Below, piece after piece: positions 10,137-19,900 of a stretch of DNA of 64,000 nt. The notes beneath the pieces are model-generated. The model worked only from the letters and a program-made list of their open reading frames with translations. It was not told where the DNA came from and searched no databases. Each line of letters opens with the position of its first letter. The first letter of the stretch is position 1. The stretch comes from Odoribacter sp. (GTDB lineage: Bacteria; Bacteroidota; Bacteroidia; Bacteroidales; Prolixibacteraceae): the NCBI GenBank assembly GCA_013824715.1, contig PNOH01000007.1:1-64000 (forward strand). Direction: 5' to 3'. The position numbers and the translations under genes are program-made.

Positions 10137-10334
10137 GTGCCTTTATTAAAGGTTACTATTCGAAATTGAATCAAACTTAAATAAAAAATGTCCATAAAGG
10201 ATTCCATTTTTCAAAAAGAAGATGAAATCCAATGATATCTCCCTTGCCTGTGATTTAATCCTTAAAAAAATAGATGGAATCCTTGTATGGATATTGCCAG
10301 ATGTTTCGTAATTTGAGTTCGAAATTTACACATC

Positions 10335-11261
10335 ATGATTTACGAAGAAAAACCGCTTAATCAGGGATTTATAGACGATCCCGAATTGCATCAGAAAATT
10401 ATTGATGCTTTGCCTATTCCCATTTTTTACCGCGATCTGAAAGGCGTTTACATGGCTTGCAACCTGGCTCAGGAAAAACTTCTCGGAGTTACAAAATCCC
10501 AAATTATCGGAAAGACTGTCTTTGATATTCAACCCTTTGGGATAGCCGAAATTTATGCTCAGCGCGATCAGGAATTATTAGACAGCCCGGGCGACCAGAG
10601 TTATGAAGCCAAATTCCGCGATGCTTCCGGAACTTTGCACGATGTAGTTTTCACCAAGGCTGTCATCCGCGATAATCAGGGCGAGATTATGGGAATTGTT
10701 GGTTCCATTTTCGATATCACTGAACGGAAAAAAGCCGAGCGGAGATTAGAAAAAGCACGTGAAGCAACAGTTATCGCCTCGGCCATGATGCATAAAATCA
10801 GGGCGGGTATCATCATTGTTGACAATGAACTTAAAGTGGTTGACTCGAACGAAGCCTTTGCGAAAATTTTCGGGACTGAAATTGAAGAGCTTTTTGAAAC
10901 TATACCCGGACTGCATGGGGCTGACCTGAAAGAACTGGTTCCGGATATTATTTTTAAAATGCTGTCCACCACACTGCAATCCGGAGAAAACATGATTGAA
11001 CGTGACCTGAAGATCCAGAATAAACTCATCCATGTATCTGTTATCAGCATATACAAACACCGGGTGGTCGGGGCTTTGATTCGCGATATGTCGGTACCTG
11101 CGCTGGTTCGCGAGGAAATTATCAGCCGGGCACAACGGGTAAACCGTAAAAATCTGGAAACCGTACAAAAAATTGCTTTTCTGCTTGGCGACAATGCGTC
11201 CCAAACCGAAGAACTACTGAATTCGATTATTGAATCGTATAAATACGGGGAAGAAGAATAA
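10335..11261 (+). CDS. PAS-domain sensor protein without output domain
   Basis: A 308-residue cytoplasmic protein with two PAS domains. The first covers about residues 20-130 (ALPIPIFYRDLKGVYMACN, then IVGSIFDITERKKAE as the PAC end). The second starts near residue 145 (MMHKIRAGIIIVDNELKVVDSN). The C-terminus is a short helical tail (VQKIAFLLGDNASQTEELLNSIIESY). There is no kinase, GGDEF or HTH domain, so it must act through a partner. Its TAA stop directly abuts the ATG of the SpoIIE-type phosphatase gene, and the pair is almost certainly translationally linked. Similar PAS plus SpoIIE pairs accompany [FeFe]-hydrogenase genes in some anaerobes. That link is from memory and is inference here, as no hydrogenase is in this window. 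Confidence 0.85.
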   Translation: MIYEEKPLNQGFIDDPELHQKIIDALPIPIFYRDLKGVYMACNLAQEKLLGVTKSQIIGKTVFDIQPFGIAEIYAQRDQELLDSPGDQSYEAKFRDASGTLHDVVFTKAVIRDNQGEIMGIVGSIFDITERKKAERRLEKAREATVIASAMMHKIRAGIIIVDNELKVVDSNEAFAKIFGTEIEELFETIPGLHGADLKELVPDIIFKMLSTTLQSGENMIERDLKIQNKLIHVSVISIYKHRVVGALIRDMSVPALVREEIISRAQRVNRKNLETVQKIAFLLGDNASQTEELLNSIIESYKYGEEE

Positions 11262-12443
11262 ATGCCTGATTTTCACATAGAAGTTGATGTTCAGCAGTTA
11301 AACCGTTTTGGACAGGTTGTTTGCGGAGACGTTTTTCATTCGAAACAAATCAGGGCTGAAGGCCGCTCTATCCTGGTACTTTCGGATGGGATCGGACATG
11401 GTGTAAAAGCCAATGTACTGGCGACTTTAACCGCTTCGATGGCCCTGAATTATACTTCATTCCATACCAAACCTGAAGTTGCGGCCAATATTTTTATGCG
11501 TGCCTTGCCCAAAAGTGTGGATGGGAAAGAAAGTTATGCCACTTTTACCATCATCGAAATCGAAGAGGCCGGACAGGTCCGCATTATTAATTACGATAAT
11601 CCACGGTCGGTCATTTTCAGAAATGGTCAAATTTTTAATCCATCTGAATTTCATATTCCGATACGAGGCGAAGAAAATGCAGATAAAATACTTCGCATCA
11701 GGGAATTTGTGCCTATGCTCGAAGACCGCATCATTTTTATGACCGATGGAATAAATCAGTCAGGACTGGGTAGTAAAAAGTTTCCAGCAGGTTGGGGGCT
11801 CGATAACATTGCCCGTTTTGCTGAAAACCAGATCGCCCGCGAATTCGAAATCTCAGCTACCAAACTGGCCCGGAAAATCCTTAACCAGGCTTCGATGAAC
11901 GATTCGTTCGAAATTCGTGACGATGCCACTTGTGGGGTTATCTATTTCAGGAAACCCCGCGAATTTATGCTGATTACCGGCCCGCCATTCTATAAAATTA
12001 AGGATAACGATTTTGTAAAAAGGATTCAGGAATTTCCCGGAAAAAAAATCATTTGCGGTGGTACAACAGCCGAAATTATTGCCCGTGAAATGGATCTCGA
12101 CATTGATATCCAGCACCGGTTTTCAGAAAAAACATTGCCTCCGGCAGCCAAAATGGAAGGTTTTGAAATTGTGACCGAAGGAATCCTTACCCTGGGCCGT
12201 GTGGAAGAAATTCTGGAAACTTACACCACCGACATCCATTTGGGAGATAGCCCTCCCGAAAAAGTTGTCAAGTTGCTAACCCAGCACGACAAGATACATA
12301 TCATCGTTGGTACCCGCATCAACTGGGCGCATCAGGATCCCGACCAACCCATCGAACTCGAAATACGTAAATTCGTGGTGAAGCGGATTGTCAGGTTACT
12401 CGAAACCCGGTTTTTCAAAAAGGTAACGGTTGAGTTGGTGTAA
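11262..12443 (+). CDS. SpoIIE family (PP2C-type) serine phosphatase
   Basis: A 393-residue protein. The N-terminal 230 residues are a PP2C/SpoIIE phosphatase: LVLSDGIGHGVKAN near residue 47 supplies the first metal-binding Asp, RIIFMTDGINQSG is a second motif, and IRDDATCGVIYF closes the domain. A C-terminal region of about 150 residues (from LITGPPFYKIKDND, with KKIICGGTTAEIIAREMDLDI) is not a domain I can name. The gene begins immediately after the PAS-protein stop codon, so PAS sensing probably gates phosphatase activity. No anti-sigma factor or antagonist gene is nearby. The histidine kinase 19 bases downstream may be part of the same operon. Confidence 0.85.
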   Translation: MPDFHIEVDVQQLNRFGQVVCGDVFHSKQIRAEGRSILVLSDGIGHGVKANVLATLTASMALNYTSFHTKPEVAANIFMRALPKSVDGKESYATFTIIEIEEAGQVRIINYDNPRSVIFRNGQIFNPSEFHIPIRGEENADKILRIREFVPMLEDRIIFMTDGINQSGLGSKKFPAGWGLDNIARFAENQIAREFEISATKLARKILNQASMNDSFEIRDDATCGVIYFRKPREFMLITGPPFYKIKDNDFVKRIQEFPGKKIICGGTTAEIIAREMDLDIDIQHRFSEKTLPPAAKMEGFEIVTEGILTLGRVEEILETYTTDIHLGDSPPEKVVKLLTQHDKIHIIVGTRINWAHQDPDQPIELEIRKFVVKRIVRLLETRFFKKVTVELV

Positions 12444-12462
12444 AAAATGATTATTTTGTGGC

Positions 12463-15400
12463 ATGATGGAATTTCGTAAATATATATTACCCATCCTTTC
12501 CGCCCTGTTTTTTATTATGGCGGTCGTTCAGGAGCATAGGACCCTGAATAAACATCCTGAAATAAGACTGGTTCAGAATTTCAGAAAAAGTTTACTTGTA
12601 CAGGAATCAAAACTTTCCGGTTACCTGGATACAACTGAAAAAAAATTGACAGATAGTTTAACATCCGAAAATTATTTTTCTGTTTTTTCCGGTTTAAACC
12701 ATTTATTTGAAGATGAGGGATTTGGATTTGTCATATTTCGGGGGGAAAAGATGGTTTATTGGTCAAGTAATCAATTTACATTCCCGAATATACCAAACTA
12801 TTTTTCGGGTCAAAACCGCCTTCTTGTCCTGCCAAATGGAATTTTTACAGCGCAGAAAAGAATTGTTGGCCAATATGTACTGATCGGACTGGTGCATATC
12901 AAATACAACTATTCGTACGAAAACCAGTTTCTTGAAAACTCCTTTGTTCTGCCATTCCGGCTTCCGGCAGATTATAAAATTGTCTCATTCACGGATAATA
13001 ATGTACTGGAGGTACACGATGTTACGAATCAATATTTATTTTCGATTGAACCTTCAGGAGCAAAAATTGCCAAAGAATCACAACTTTATATTCCTGCCTT
13101 TTTGTATTTGCTCGGATTTATATTTCTGCTTCTGTTTTTATATCATCGGATAAACCATTTTAATAAAGAATATTTTGTTGCTAAAATGGCGTTTGTAATG
13201 CTGTTTCTGCTTGTTATATACTGGATTCATATTACCCTTAGGCTACCGGAAATCCTTAACTATTTTGGCATATTTAGCGCCCAATATTATGCCGGTTCAA
13301 GCTGGATTCCTTCATTGGGCGATTTCTTCCTGATCTCAGTATTCTTCTTTTTCTGTAGCCTGGTATTTACCAGGGAGTTTGTATCTGCCGAGCGTTTAAA
13401 CAGGTATATCGTACTGCCGGCATTTGTCTTTACCGGAGTTTTGTACGAGATTGTTGGTGTTATGATCGGAAATCTGATCAGGAACAGCAGCATTACCCTG
13501 AAATTAAACCGGATTACCGACATAGATCAATATAGTGTTAGCAGCTATCTGGCTATTGCCATGTTGTTGTTTTCTGTTTTTCTCATTCATCTCAAGATTA
13601 TTGAACATGCAAAATTTATGGTGAGAAAGGATATTTTTCTGAAATTCAATCTGATTTCGGTTTTTATCCTTGTCATTTTTGGTATCCTTTTCCCTTCAGT
13701 TGGTATATATCTTCTAACACTTTTTTTTGCCGTCAACGTACTTCAGAGTCAGATAAGAAAAATGCATATTACGCTCTATTCTCTTTCATACTCTATACTT
13801 TTTATTTCACTTTTTTCAATTGTCAGTTTGCTGGTGGTTTACCATACCATCCAAAAACGCGCCATTGAAGTTCAAAAGCTTTTAGCAATTAACCTGAGCT
13901 CTGAGCAAGACCCGGTTGCCGAAGTTTATCTGGCCAGGATGCAGGATCAGCTAAATACCGATTCGGTAATTCCAACGCTGCTTACACCACCTTATATTGA
14001 CCTTGGAAATTATCTCTCACGAACTTATTTCAATGGGTATTTCCGAAAATATGATATTCAGGTTACGCCATGTACAAGCACCGACAGTGTTTTAATACAG
14101 CCGGAAAATGTATCTGAGCCCTGTTTTCCATACTTTGAGCAAATGATTGAAAAATCGGGGATCAAAGTTCCGGGAAGTAATTTTTATTTCATGAACAACA
14201 GGAATGGAAGGGTTTCTTATTTCGGCAGGCTTTATTATCCACTGATTGACCATGCAAATGGTATTTCCGTGTTTATCGAGCTTACTTCTAAGATTATTTC
14301 GGAGGGGATTGGGTTTCCGGAACTGCTTATGGACCGTTCGCTTGTAAAACCATTTCGGTACAGGTATCTTTCGTACGCCAAATATTTTGATGACAAGCTG
14401 GTAAACCAATCGGGGGAATATACTTACAATTATAATCTGGCGTCATTCAATTTAAAAGAATCAAATTCTGAATTCATACTCATGAAAGTGGATGGATATA
14501 ATCATCTGATTTACCATTTTGATGATAAAAGCCATATTATAGTGAGTGACCGAATGCTCACTTTTACTGATTACCTGATCTCGTTCCCCTATATTTTTGT
14601 TTTCTATTTTGTGTTTGTTTTAGCCATTTCTATGGTGGGCAATGCCAATTTCAGAAAACTGGTTATTCCGCCAGACCTACGTTTCCGTATTCAGGTTTCC
14701 ATTATCTCGGTTGTACTCGGATCACTTGTATTTGTAGCAACCGGAACTATTTATTATAACATTCAGGAATACCATAAAAGACATCAGTATGACCTTCAGG
14801 AAAAATTGAAATCAATTTCAGAAGAAATTAAAAACAGGCTCCAAACGGTGGATTCAATTTCGCCCGAATTGCAACAATGGCTTTTCAGGGAATTATACAA
14901 ATTATCGAATATTTTCAGGACCGACATCAATATTTATGACATAAACGGAGAACTGCTGGCGACTTCGCGACCCGAAATTTTCACCAAAGGGTTAATCTCG
15001 GAGCAAATGAATGCTGAAGCATTTTATGAATTATCAGTACGTTATCAACTCAATTACATTCAACCCGAAAAAATTGGAAGCTTATCTTATCTTTCGGCAT
15101 ACGAGCCAATTATGAATAATAAAGGTGATTATTTAGGCTACCTCAACCTTCCGTATTTTACCCGTGAAGATGACCTGAAACAAAGTATTTCTACCTTCAT
15201 CGTGGCTTTCATTAACCTTTACCTCATCCTTTTTCTGGCCAGTGTGATTGTGGCGTTGGTGCTGTCGGATAAAATTACCAAACCACTGAGCCTGATCCGA
15301 CAGAGAATCAGAGGTATTCAGTTAGGCAAGAAGAATGAGCAAATTAATTATCAGGCTGAAGACGAGATTGGGGCTTTGGTGATGGAATACAATCATAAGG

Positions 15401-16134
15401 TTGAAGAATTGGCCGAAAGTGTCGAAATGCTGGCCCGGTCGGAACGGGAATCGGCCTGGAGGGAAATGGCCAAACAAATTGCACACGAGATTAAAAACCC
15501 GCTTACCCCAATGAAGCTGAATATACAGTATTTACAAAGGGCCAAAGAGGAAGGAAACGAACATTACGACGACTTTTTTGAGAGGGTCACCAAAAACCTG
15601 ATTGAACAAATTGATACCTTATCGGGCATTGCCACCGAGTTTTCGAGCTTTGCACAAATACCAAAAGCTAATAACGAAGTGTTTAACCTTATCGAAGTTC
15701 TTCAAAACGTATGCTCTTTGTTCGAACCCAATCAGAACCTGCATTTTACGCTCGAAACCGGTTCTCTTTCCGAACTGAGGGTTTTTGCCGATAAAGAACA
15801 GTTTTCAAGAGCATTCCTGAACCTGATAAAAAACGGGATTCAGGCTATTCCTGTTGATCAGAAAGGTGAAATACGGATTACGGTTCAACTCAACGAATCG
15901 GTGGCTTTGATAACTATCAGCGACAATGGAATGGGAATCAGTCAGGAAGCACAGGAAAACTTGTTTCAGCCAAATTTTACCACCAAAACCAGTGGAATGG
16001 GACTTGGTTTATCCATCGTAAAAAGTATAGTTGATAATTTCGGGGGGAAAATATGGTATTCTTCTGAACCAGACAAGGGAACGACATTTTATATCGAAAT
16101 AGCGGTTTATAAAAATGGAAACAATCTAAATTAA
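12463..16134 (+). CDS. Large multi-spanning NtrY-like sensor histidine kinase
   Basis: A 1223-residue sensor kinase. An N-terminal anchor is followed by an extracytoplasmic segment, a block of about eight hydrophobic helices (roughly residues 205-470), a second extracytoplasmic segment, a helix near 705-725, a third sensing segment, and a final helix near residue 910-930. A HAMP domain follows (SDKITKPLSLIRQRIRGI), then the H-box IAHEIKNPLTPMKLN with His1008, and HATPase motifs DNGMGIS and GMGLGLSIVKSIV. The H-box is of the NtrY/PAS-kinase type. No response regulator is adjacent, so it is an orphan kinase or works with the upstream PAS/SpoIIE pair. ATG codons at 12463 and 12466 are both possible starts. 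Confidence 0.9.
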   Translation: MMEFRKYILPILSALFFIMAVVQEHRTLNKHPEIRLVQNFRKSLLVQESKLSGYLDTTEKKLTDSLTSENYFSVFSGLNHLFEDEGFGFVIFRGEKMVYWSSNQFTFPNIPNYFSGQNRLLVLPNGIFTAQKRIVGQYVLIGLVHIKYNYSYENQFLENSFVLPFRLPADYKIVSFTDNNVLEVHDVTNQYLFSIEPSGAKIAKESQLYIPAFLYLLGFIFLLLFLYHRINHFNKEYFVAKMAFVMLFLLVIYWIHITLRLPEILNYFGIFSAQYYAGSSWIPSLGDFFLISVFFFFCSLVFTREFVSAERLNRYIVLPAFVFTGVLYEIVGVMIGNLIRNSSITLKLNRITDIDQYSVSSYLAIAMLLFSVFLIHLKIIEHAKFMVRKDIFLKFNLISVFILVIFGILFPSVGIYLLTLFFAVNVLQSQIRKMHITLYSLSYSILFISLFSIVSLLVVYHTIQKRAIEVQKLLAINLSSEQDPVAEVYLARMQDQLNTDSVIPTLLTPPYIDLGNYLSRTYFNGYFRKYDIQVTPCTSTDSVLIQPENVSEPCFPYFEQMIEKSGIKVPGSNFYFMNNRNGRVSYFGRLYYPLIDHANGISVFIELTSKIISEGIGFPELLMDRSLVKPFRYRYLSYAKYFDDKLVNQSGEYTYNYNLASFNLKESNSEFILMKVDGYNHLIYHFDDKSHIIVSDRMLTFTDYLISFPYIFVFYFVFVLAISMVGNANFRKLVIPPDLRFRIQVSIISVVLGSLVFVATGTIYYNIQEYHKRHQYDLQEKLKSISEEIKNRLQTVDSISPELQQWLFRELYKLSNIFRTDINIYDINGELLATSRPEIFTKGLISEQMNAEAFYELSVRYQLNYIQPEKIGSLSYLSAYEPIMNNKGDYLGYLNLPYFTREDDLKQSISTFIVAFINLYLILFLASVIVALVLSDKITKPLSLIRQRIRGIQLGKKNEQINYQAEDEIGALVMEYNHKVEELAESVEMLARSERESAWREMAKQIAHEIKNPLTPMKLNIQYLQRAKEEGNEHYDDFFERVTKNLIEQIDTLSGIATEFSSFAQIPKANNEVFNLIEVLQNVCSLFEPNQNLHFTLETGSLSELRVFADKEQFSRAFLNLIKNGIQAIPVDQKGEIRITVQLNESVALITISDNGMGISQEAQENLFQPNFTTKTSGMGLGLSIVKSIVDNFGGKIWYSSEPDKGTTFYIEIAVYKNGNNLN

Positions 16135-16261
16135 GTACGGATGAAATTAGTTATATCAACACCGGGCTTAATAAACTGAAACTTGAATTGTAATTGGCTA
16201 TGACTTACCGGTGAAATAATCATACTGATCGAAAATTGGCAGTTGATTTATCAACATTCCA

Positions 16262-16269
16262 TAAATTTG
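16262..16269 (+). promoter_or_regulatory. Bacteroidota -7 box for the AIM24-like gene
   Basis: TAAATTTG matches TAnnTTTG, with a TTG 16 bases upstream (16243-16245). It lies 44 bases before the ATG at 16314, inside the 179-base gap after the kinase gene, which implies independent transcription of the downstream gene. Confidence 0.5.
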
Positions 16270-16313
16270 CTTCACATTGTTCAACTAAAATTATTCATCA
16301 AAAATTTTAATTC

Positions 16314-17081
16314 ATGCAATCACACGAAATTGACTACAAAATTGTGGGTAACGACATTCAGTTGGTAGAAATAGAACTCGACCCGGGAGAAACAATTATT
16401 GCTGAAGCCGGGGCTATGCTTTACATGGAAGATGGAATTAGTTATGAAGCCAAAATGGGAGACGGCTCAAATCCCCGCGCGGGATTATTCGACAAAGTGC
16501 TGGCTGCAGGTTCGAGGCTTCTCACAGGCGAATCTCTTTTCATTACCCATTTCACCAATCAGGGCTGGGGTAAAAAACGCGTTGCATTTTCAGCGCCATA
16601 TCCCGGGACTATTGTTCCGATTAGTTTACCTGATTACGGTGGAAGCCTGATTGTTCAAAAAGACGCATTCCTTTGTGCAGCTTTGGGCACAAAATTGTCC
16701 ATGCGCTTCAACCGAAAACTGGGCGCCGGTTTTTTTGGAGGCGAAGGTTTCATTTTACAAATCCTTCAGGGAGACGGGAAAGTTTTTATCCATGCCGGTG
16801 GAACTGTTATTGAACGACAGCTTAACAACGAAGTGCTTCGGGTTGATACCGGTTGCGTTGTCGGATTTGAAGAATCCATTGACTTTGATATTCAACAAGC
16901 CGGAGGACTTCGTTCGATGGTGTTTGGTGGCGAAGGATTGTTCCTGGCTACCCTGCGCGGAACCGGAAAAGTTTGGTTGCAGTCTATGCCTATCCGAAAA
17001 CTGGTGGCACAGCTCCGGTCATTTGGACCAAATAGCCGTAAGGAATCAAGCAGTGGGTTGCTAAATAATATATTTGAATAG
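16314..17081 (+). CDS. TIGR00266/AIM24 family protein
   Basis: A 255-residue protein of the AIM24/TIGR00266 beta-rich family. Typical features are the N-terminal [24 protein letters not shown]-type start, [12 protein letters not shown] in the middle, the repeated [27 protein letters not shown] segments, and [10 protein letters not shown] near residue 185. The family is widespread in bacteria and related to the yeast mitochondrial protein Aim24, but its biochemical role is not settled; I assign none. No signal peptide or membrane segment is seen. It has its own promoter-like box and a strong terminator downstream, so it appears monocistronic. Confidence 0.88.
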   Translation: MQSHEIDYKIVGNDIQLVEIELDPGETIIAEAGAMLYMEDGISYEAKMGDGSNPRAGLFDKVLAAGSRLLTGESLFITHFTNQGWGKKRVAFSAPYPGTIVPISLPDYGGSLIVQKDAFLCAALGTKLSMRFNRKLGAGFFGGEGFILQILQGDGKVFIHAGGTVIERQLNNEVLRVDTGCVVGFEESIDFDIQQAGGLRSMVFGGEGLFLATLRGTGKVWLQSMPIRKLVAQLRSFGPNSRKESSSGLLNNIFE

Positions 17082-17128
17082 GAGCAATTTTCCCAATTGA
17101 TTTCGACCGGGTTAAAAGATTATTTCAC

Positions 17129-17162
17129 AAAAAATATCCGTATTTATGCGGATATTTTTTTT
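17129..17162 (+). terminator. Rho-independent terminator after the AIM24-like gene
   Basis: A hairpin AAAATATCCG / CGGATATTTT with an 8-base loop is followed by a run of T. It ends about 12 bases before the -7 box of the next gene, cleanly separating the two units. Confidence 0.8.
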
Positions 17163-17173
17163 AAGAAAGGCTC

Positions 17174-17181
17174 TACTTTTG
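17174..17181 (+). promoter_or_regulatory. Bacteroidota -7 box, probably leaderless transcript
   Basis: TACTTTTG fits TAnnTTTG exactly and ends only 4 bases before the ATG at 17186. With the usual start-site distance the mRNA would begin at or next to the start codon. Confidence 0.5.
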
Positions 17182-17185
17182 TGCT

Positions 17186-18415
17186 ATGAAATTCCCTTCA
17201 GTGTCAACTAACCCAATTATAGCAGTTTTGTTATTGGCCGGATTATTTTTATTGGGCTCATGCCAAACATACAAATACGGTTATTGGGGAAAATTACCCA
17301 ATTCAGTTATTGATGTTACTTGGGGAAGGGATTCAGCAAAAAGCGTTATTCAGTCCATGGCTTTGAAAAAACAAACACTTAACAAGGAAACCTATCAGCT
17401 TTCAGACGAAATTACAGATCATTTACAGAATTCGGATCCAATTCCCATGTTTACTTTTAATTCGTTATTCAGAAACCTTCACGAACAATATAGCGTTGAT
17501 ACAGTTTATCACCAAATTCTGCAGCAATCACCCGATGATTCAGCCCGTGATCAAAGCAAACAAGCACTGTTGGAGTCTGCGCTGAATTACAAAAAAGCTT
17601 TCCAGAAAAACAGGTTTTTACGAAGGACCATTAACCGTGGTGATCTGGCCTACGGAATTCCGGCGAATACGTTAAGTCAGACCCAGCAATTTTTATGGTC
17701 GGATAAAATGAATCGCAGCTATCTGGTCGAACACGAAAAAGATGAAAGGGCCACACACACCATTGCCGGCTTTCTGTTATCGAATAGCGTTGATAACTGG
17801 CAATCGTACCTGTACAAAACAGTGTATTTTTTAAGCAAGATATTTGGTCAGTTTGCAGGGCAGTTTCATGGGAAAATTGATAAAAAAACCAATGCCATGC
17901 TCCTAAGGTCTCATTTGCAGGAATATGATATTGTATTACAAAAATCACTTACCCACCTCACTGAAAAATTTATACCGGGATACTTTGGCCATGTTGGCGT
18001 TTATTTGGGAAATGACCTGATGATTGAAACGCCACGCAGCGGGGTTCGGATTTGTCCGACTGAAGAATTTTCGAACGGTGAAATTTATTTGATTGTGCGG
18101 CCTGTCAACCTGAGCGAATTTCAGAAGCAAAAAATCAGGGCTTCGCTTATGAATCAGTTGGGTAAGAAATACGATTTCAATTTTGATTCGCAATCACCCG
18201 ACCGGATCGTTTGTTCCGATCTGGTCTGCCTCGCATACGACTATGTTGACTGGCAAACAAAAATGAGGGCAGGTCATTACATTACTTCGCCCGATGATTT
18301 AGTTCGAACCATGTTGGATCATTCTGATTTTTCTTTTGAAATGTATCTCAACCAGGGTCAGTATATCAGCAAACCCGACTCAGCTTTCATTCAGGAATTG
18401 CTGAAGAAAAATTAA
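17186..18415 (+). CDS. YiiX/NlpC-P60-like lipoprotein hydrolase
   Basis: A 409-residue lipoprotein. The signal peptide ends at a lipobox-like LLGSC (Cys near residue 26). The first 250 residues show no family I recognise. The C-terminal third has the permuted papain-like (YiiX/NlpC-P60) pattern: FGHVGVYLGNDLMIETPRSGV supplies the His, and DRIVCSDLVCLAYDYV supplies the likely nucleophile Cys. In permuted members His precedes Cys, as here. The family hydrolyses amide bonds in cell wall or lipid substrates; the substrate here is unknown. The protein probably sits in the periplasm or outer membrane. It has its own promoter box close to the start. Confidence 0.78.
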   Translation: MKFPSVSTNPIIAVLLLAGLFLLGSCQTYKYGYWGKLPNSVIDVTWGRDSAKSVIQSMALKKQTLNKETYQLSDEITDHLQNSDPIPMFTFNSLFRNLHEQYSVDTVYHQILQQSPDDSARDQSKQALLESALNYKKAFQKNRFLRRTINRGDLAYGIPANTLSQTQQFLWSDKMNRSYLVEHEKDERATHTIAGFLLSNSVDNWQSYLYKTVYFLSKIFGQFAGQFHGKIDKKTNAMLLRSHLQEYDIVLQKSLTHLTEKFIPGYFGHVGVYLGNDLMIETPRSGVRICPTEEFSNGEIYLIVRPVNLSEFQKQKIRASLMNQLGKKYDFNFDSQSPDRIVCSDLVCLAYDYVDWQTKMRAGHYITSPDDLVRTMLDHSDFSFEMYLNQGQYISKPDSAFIQELLKKN

Positions 18416-18488
18416 TTGTTTTATCTTCGCCCAACCTAAATTGACCATCAGAAATTCAAAAAATGATTACCAATAAGTTGAAAAAGTA

Positions 18489-19835
18489 ATGGCAAAGAAA
18501 AAAATAGGGAAAGTTATCCAAATGCTTAGCCCGGAAAATTACATCAGGAAAAAATCGCGTAGCTTACCTATATACGAATGTCTGGTGAACACGAATTGGC
18601 AGAAAGATGGAATTGCCCATGTGATAGTTGCCCGTAGCCACACCAACGGAAATATTACAGTGTGCTTTTACCTGATTGATTTATATTGTCTTGGCGTAAA
18701 AGATACCCAGTACCTTTTTAATATCTCAGAAACTAAATATCAGGAGAAGAAAGAAGGAATGGAACATGTTGACTTCGAGCCTATCGATTATCCATTAGCT
18801 CACAACATTGTATTTGCCGGACTTGAATTTGCTGAGGAATATGGGTTCAAACCTCATAAAGACTTTACTTCAATCACACAATTTATGCTTGAAGAAGATT
18901 CTGAAGATATTGAGCTTATTGATATTGAATGTGGCAAAGATGGCAAACCATTTTTCGTGAGCGGCCCTTACGACGATCAGGTTAAAATTAACCAGGTGAT
19001 GGCTCAGCTTGAACGAAATGCCGGCCCGGGGAAATATGATTTCCTGATAGAAGATAACCCAGATTCTGAAGAAGACGGATTTAACATTCTCAGCTATGAG
19101 CAAAAGCGTGATCTGTTTCATGATCTGTACTCCAGAAGAGACGAATTGGAGGATGAAGAATTTGAACAACTTAACAACCTGACCAACCACATATTCGACA
19201 ATGTGACAGATACTGAACTGGTTGATCAGTTTTCGGAAGAGTTTCTCGACGATTTCGATTTTGAATTGACTCAGGAATTTGTAACCGAGGAAATGCTGGG
19301 GCTACATGATCAAAACATTGGCTCAGATACCAGAGAACTATTTCTCGGAATTTATAGCAAAGCCTCCAGCAATAGCGTAAAGGCGAGGAGATTGTTGAAA
19401 AAATTCAATAGTGAAACTCCTGAAAATCCGGCTTCCTGTTTTCTTGAGCTGATTATACTCAGGGAGGAGAATTCTGTTGACTATTCCGAAAAGTTGAAGC
19501 AGTACTTTTCCAGATTCCCGGAGTATCCATTATTAAGAATTTTGATGACGATTGACAATTTTTTCAATGATGAAATTGAAGTTGATATAATCATGGAAGA
19601 TTTTACGATGCAATCAGTTTTTGCCGGAAGAACATTGATCCACAGCATGGAAGTATTTAATTACCTGTCCGTTTTGTTTATGGGATTATTCCGACTGGGG
19701 GATATCGACCGGTTTGAAGGATTATGCCAGGCATATCACAATCTGGAACTATCTGATCTGGAATTTGAGTTGTCAGATCATTTGGTATTTGTTATTAAAA
19801 CCAATTTAGTAAACAGTCTTTTTGAACTGGCTTAG
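18489..19835 (+). CDS. Acidic protein of unknown family
   Basis: A 448-residue, strongly acidic, probably cytoplasmic protein with no signal peptide or membrane segment. The first 50 residues are basic (MAKKKIGKVIQMLSPENYIR). A domain to about residue 180 contains HVIVARSHTNGNITVCFYLIDLYCLGVKDTQY, a pattern also seen in uncharacterised proteins linked to SEC-C motifs (from memory, uncertain). The middle is very rich in Asp and Glu, and the C-terminal half (ARRLLKKFNSETPENPASCFLELI onward) looks helical and TPR-like. I assign no function. It is closed by a strong bidirectional terminator shared with the convergent oxidoreductase gene. Confidence 0.75.
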   Translation: MAKKKIGKVIQMLSPENYIRKKSRSLPIYECLVNTNWQKDGIAHVIVARSHTNGNITVCFYLIDLYCLGVKDTQYLFNISETKYQEKKEGMEHVDFEPIDYPLAHNIVFAGLEFAEEYGFKPHKDFTSITQFMLEEDSEDIELIDIECGKDGKPFFVSGPYDDQVKINQVMAQLERNAGPGKYDFLIEDNPDSEEDGFNILSYEQKRDLFHDLYSRRDELEDEEFEQLNNLTNHIFDNVTDTELVDQFSEEFLDDFDFELTQEFVTEEMLGLHDQNIGSDTRELFLGIYSKASSNSVKARRLLKKFNSETPENPASCFLELIILREENSVDYSEKLKQYFSRFPEYPLLRILMTIDNFFNDEIEVDIIMEDFTMQSVFAGRTLIHSMEVFNYLSVLFMGLFRLGDIDRFEGLCQAYHNLELSDLEFELSDHLVFVIKTNLVNSLFELA

Positions 19836-19849
19836 CATCCTGAAAATTC

Positions 19850-19889
19850 GTTAAAAAGCCCGGAACATTGCACGATGGGCTTTTTTAAC
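19850..19889. terminator. Bidirectional terminator between convergent genes
   Basis: A long stem, CGTTAAAAAGCCC against GGGCTTTTTTAACG with a short loop, gives T-tracts on both strands. It lies between the stop at 19835 (plus) and the stop at 19901 (minus) and serves both genes. Confidence 0.85.
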
Positions 19890-19900
19890 GGGCAACCTTT

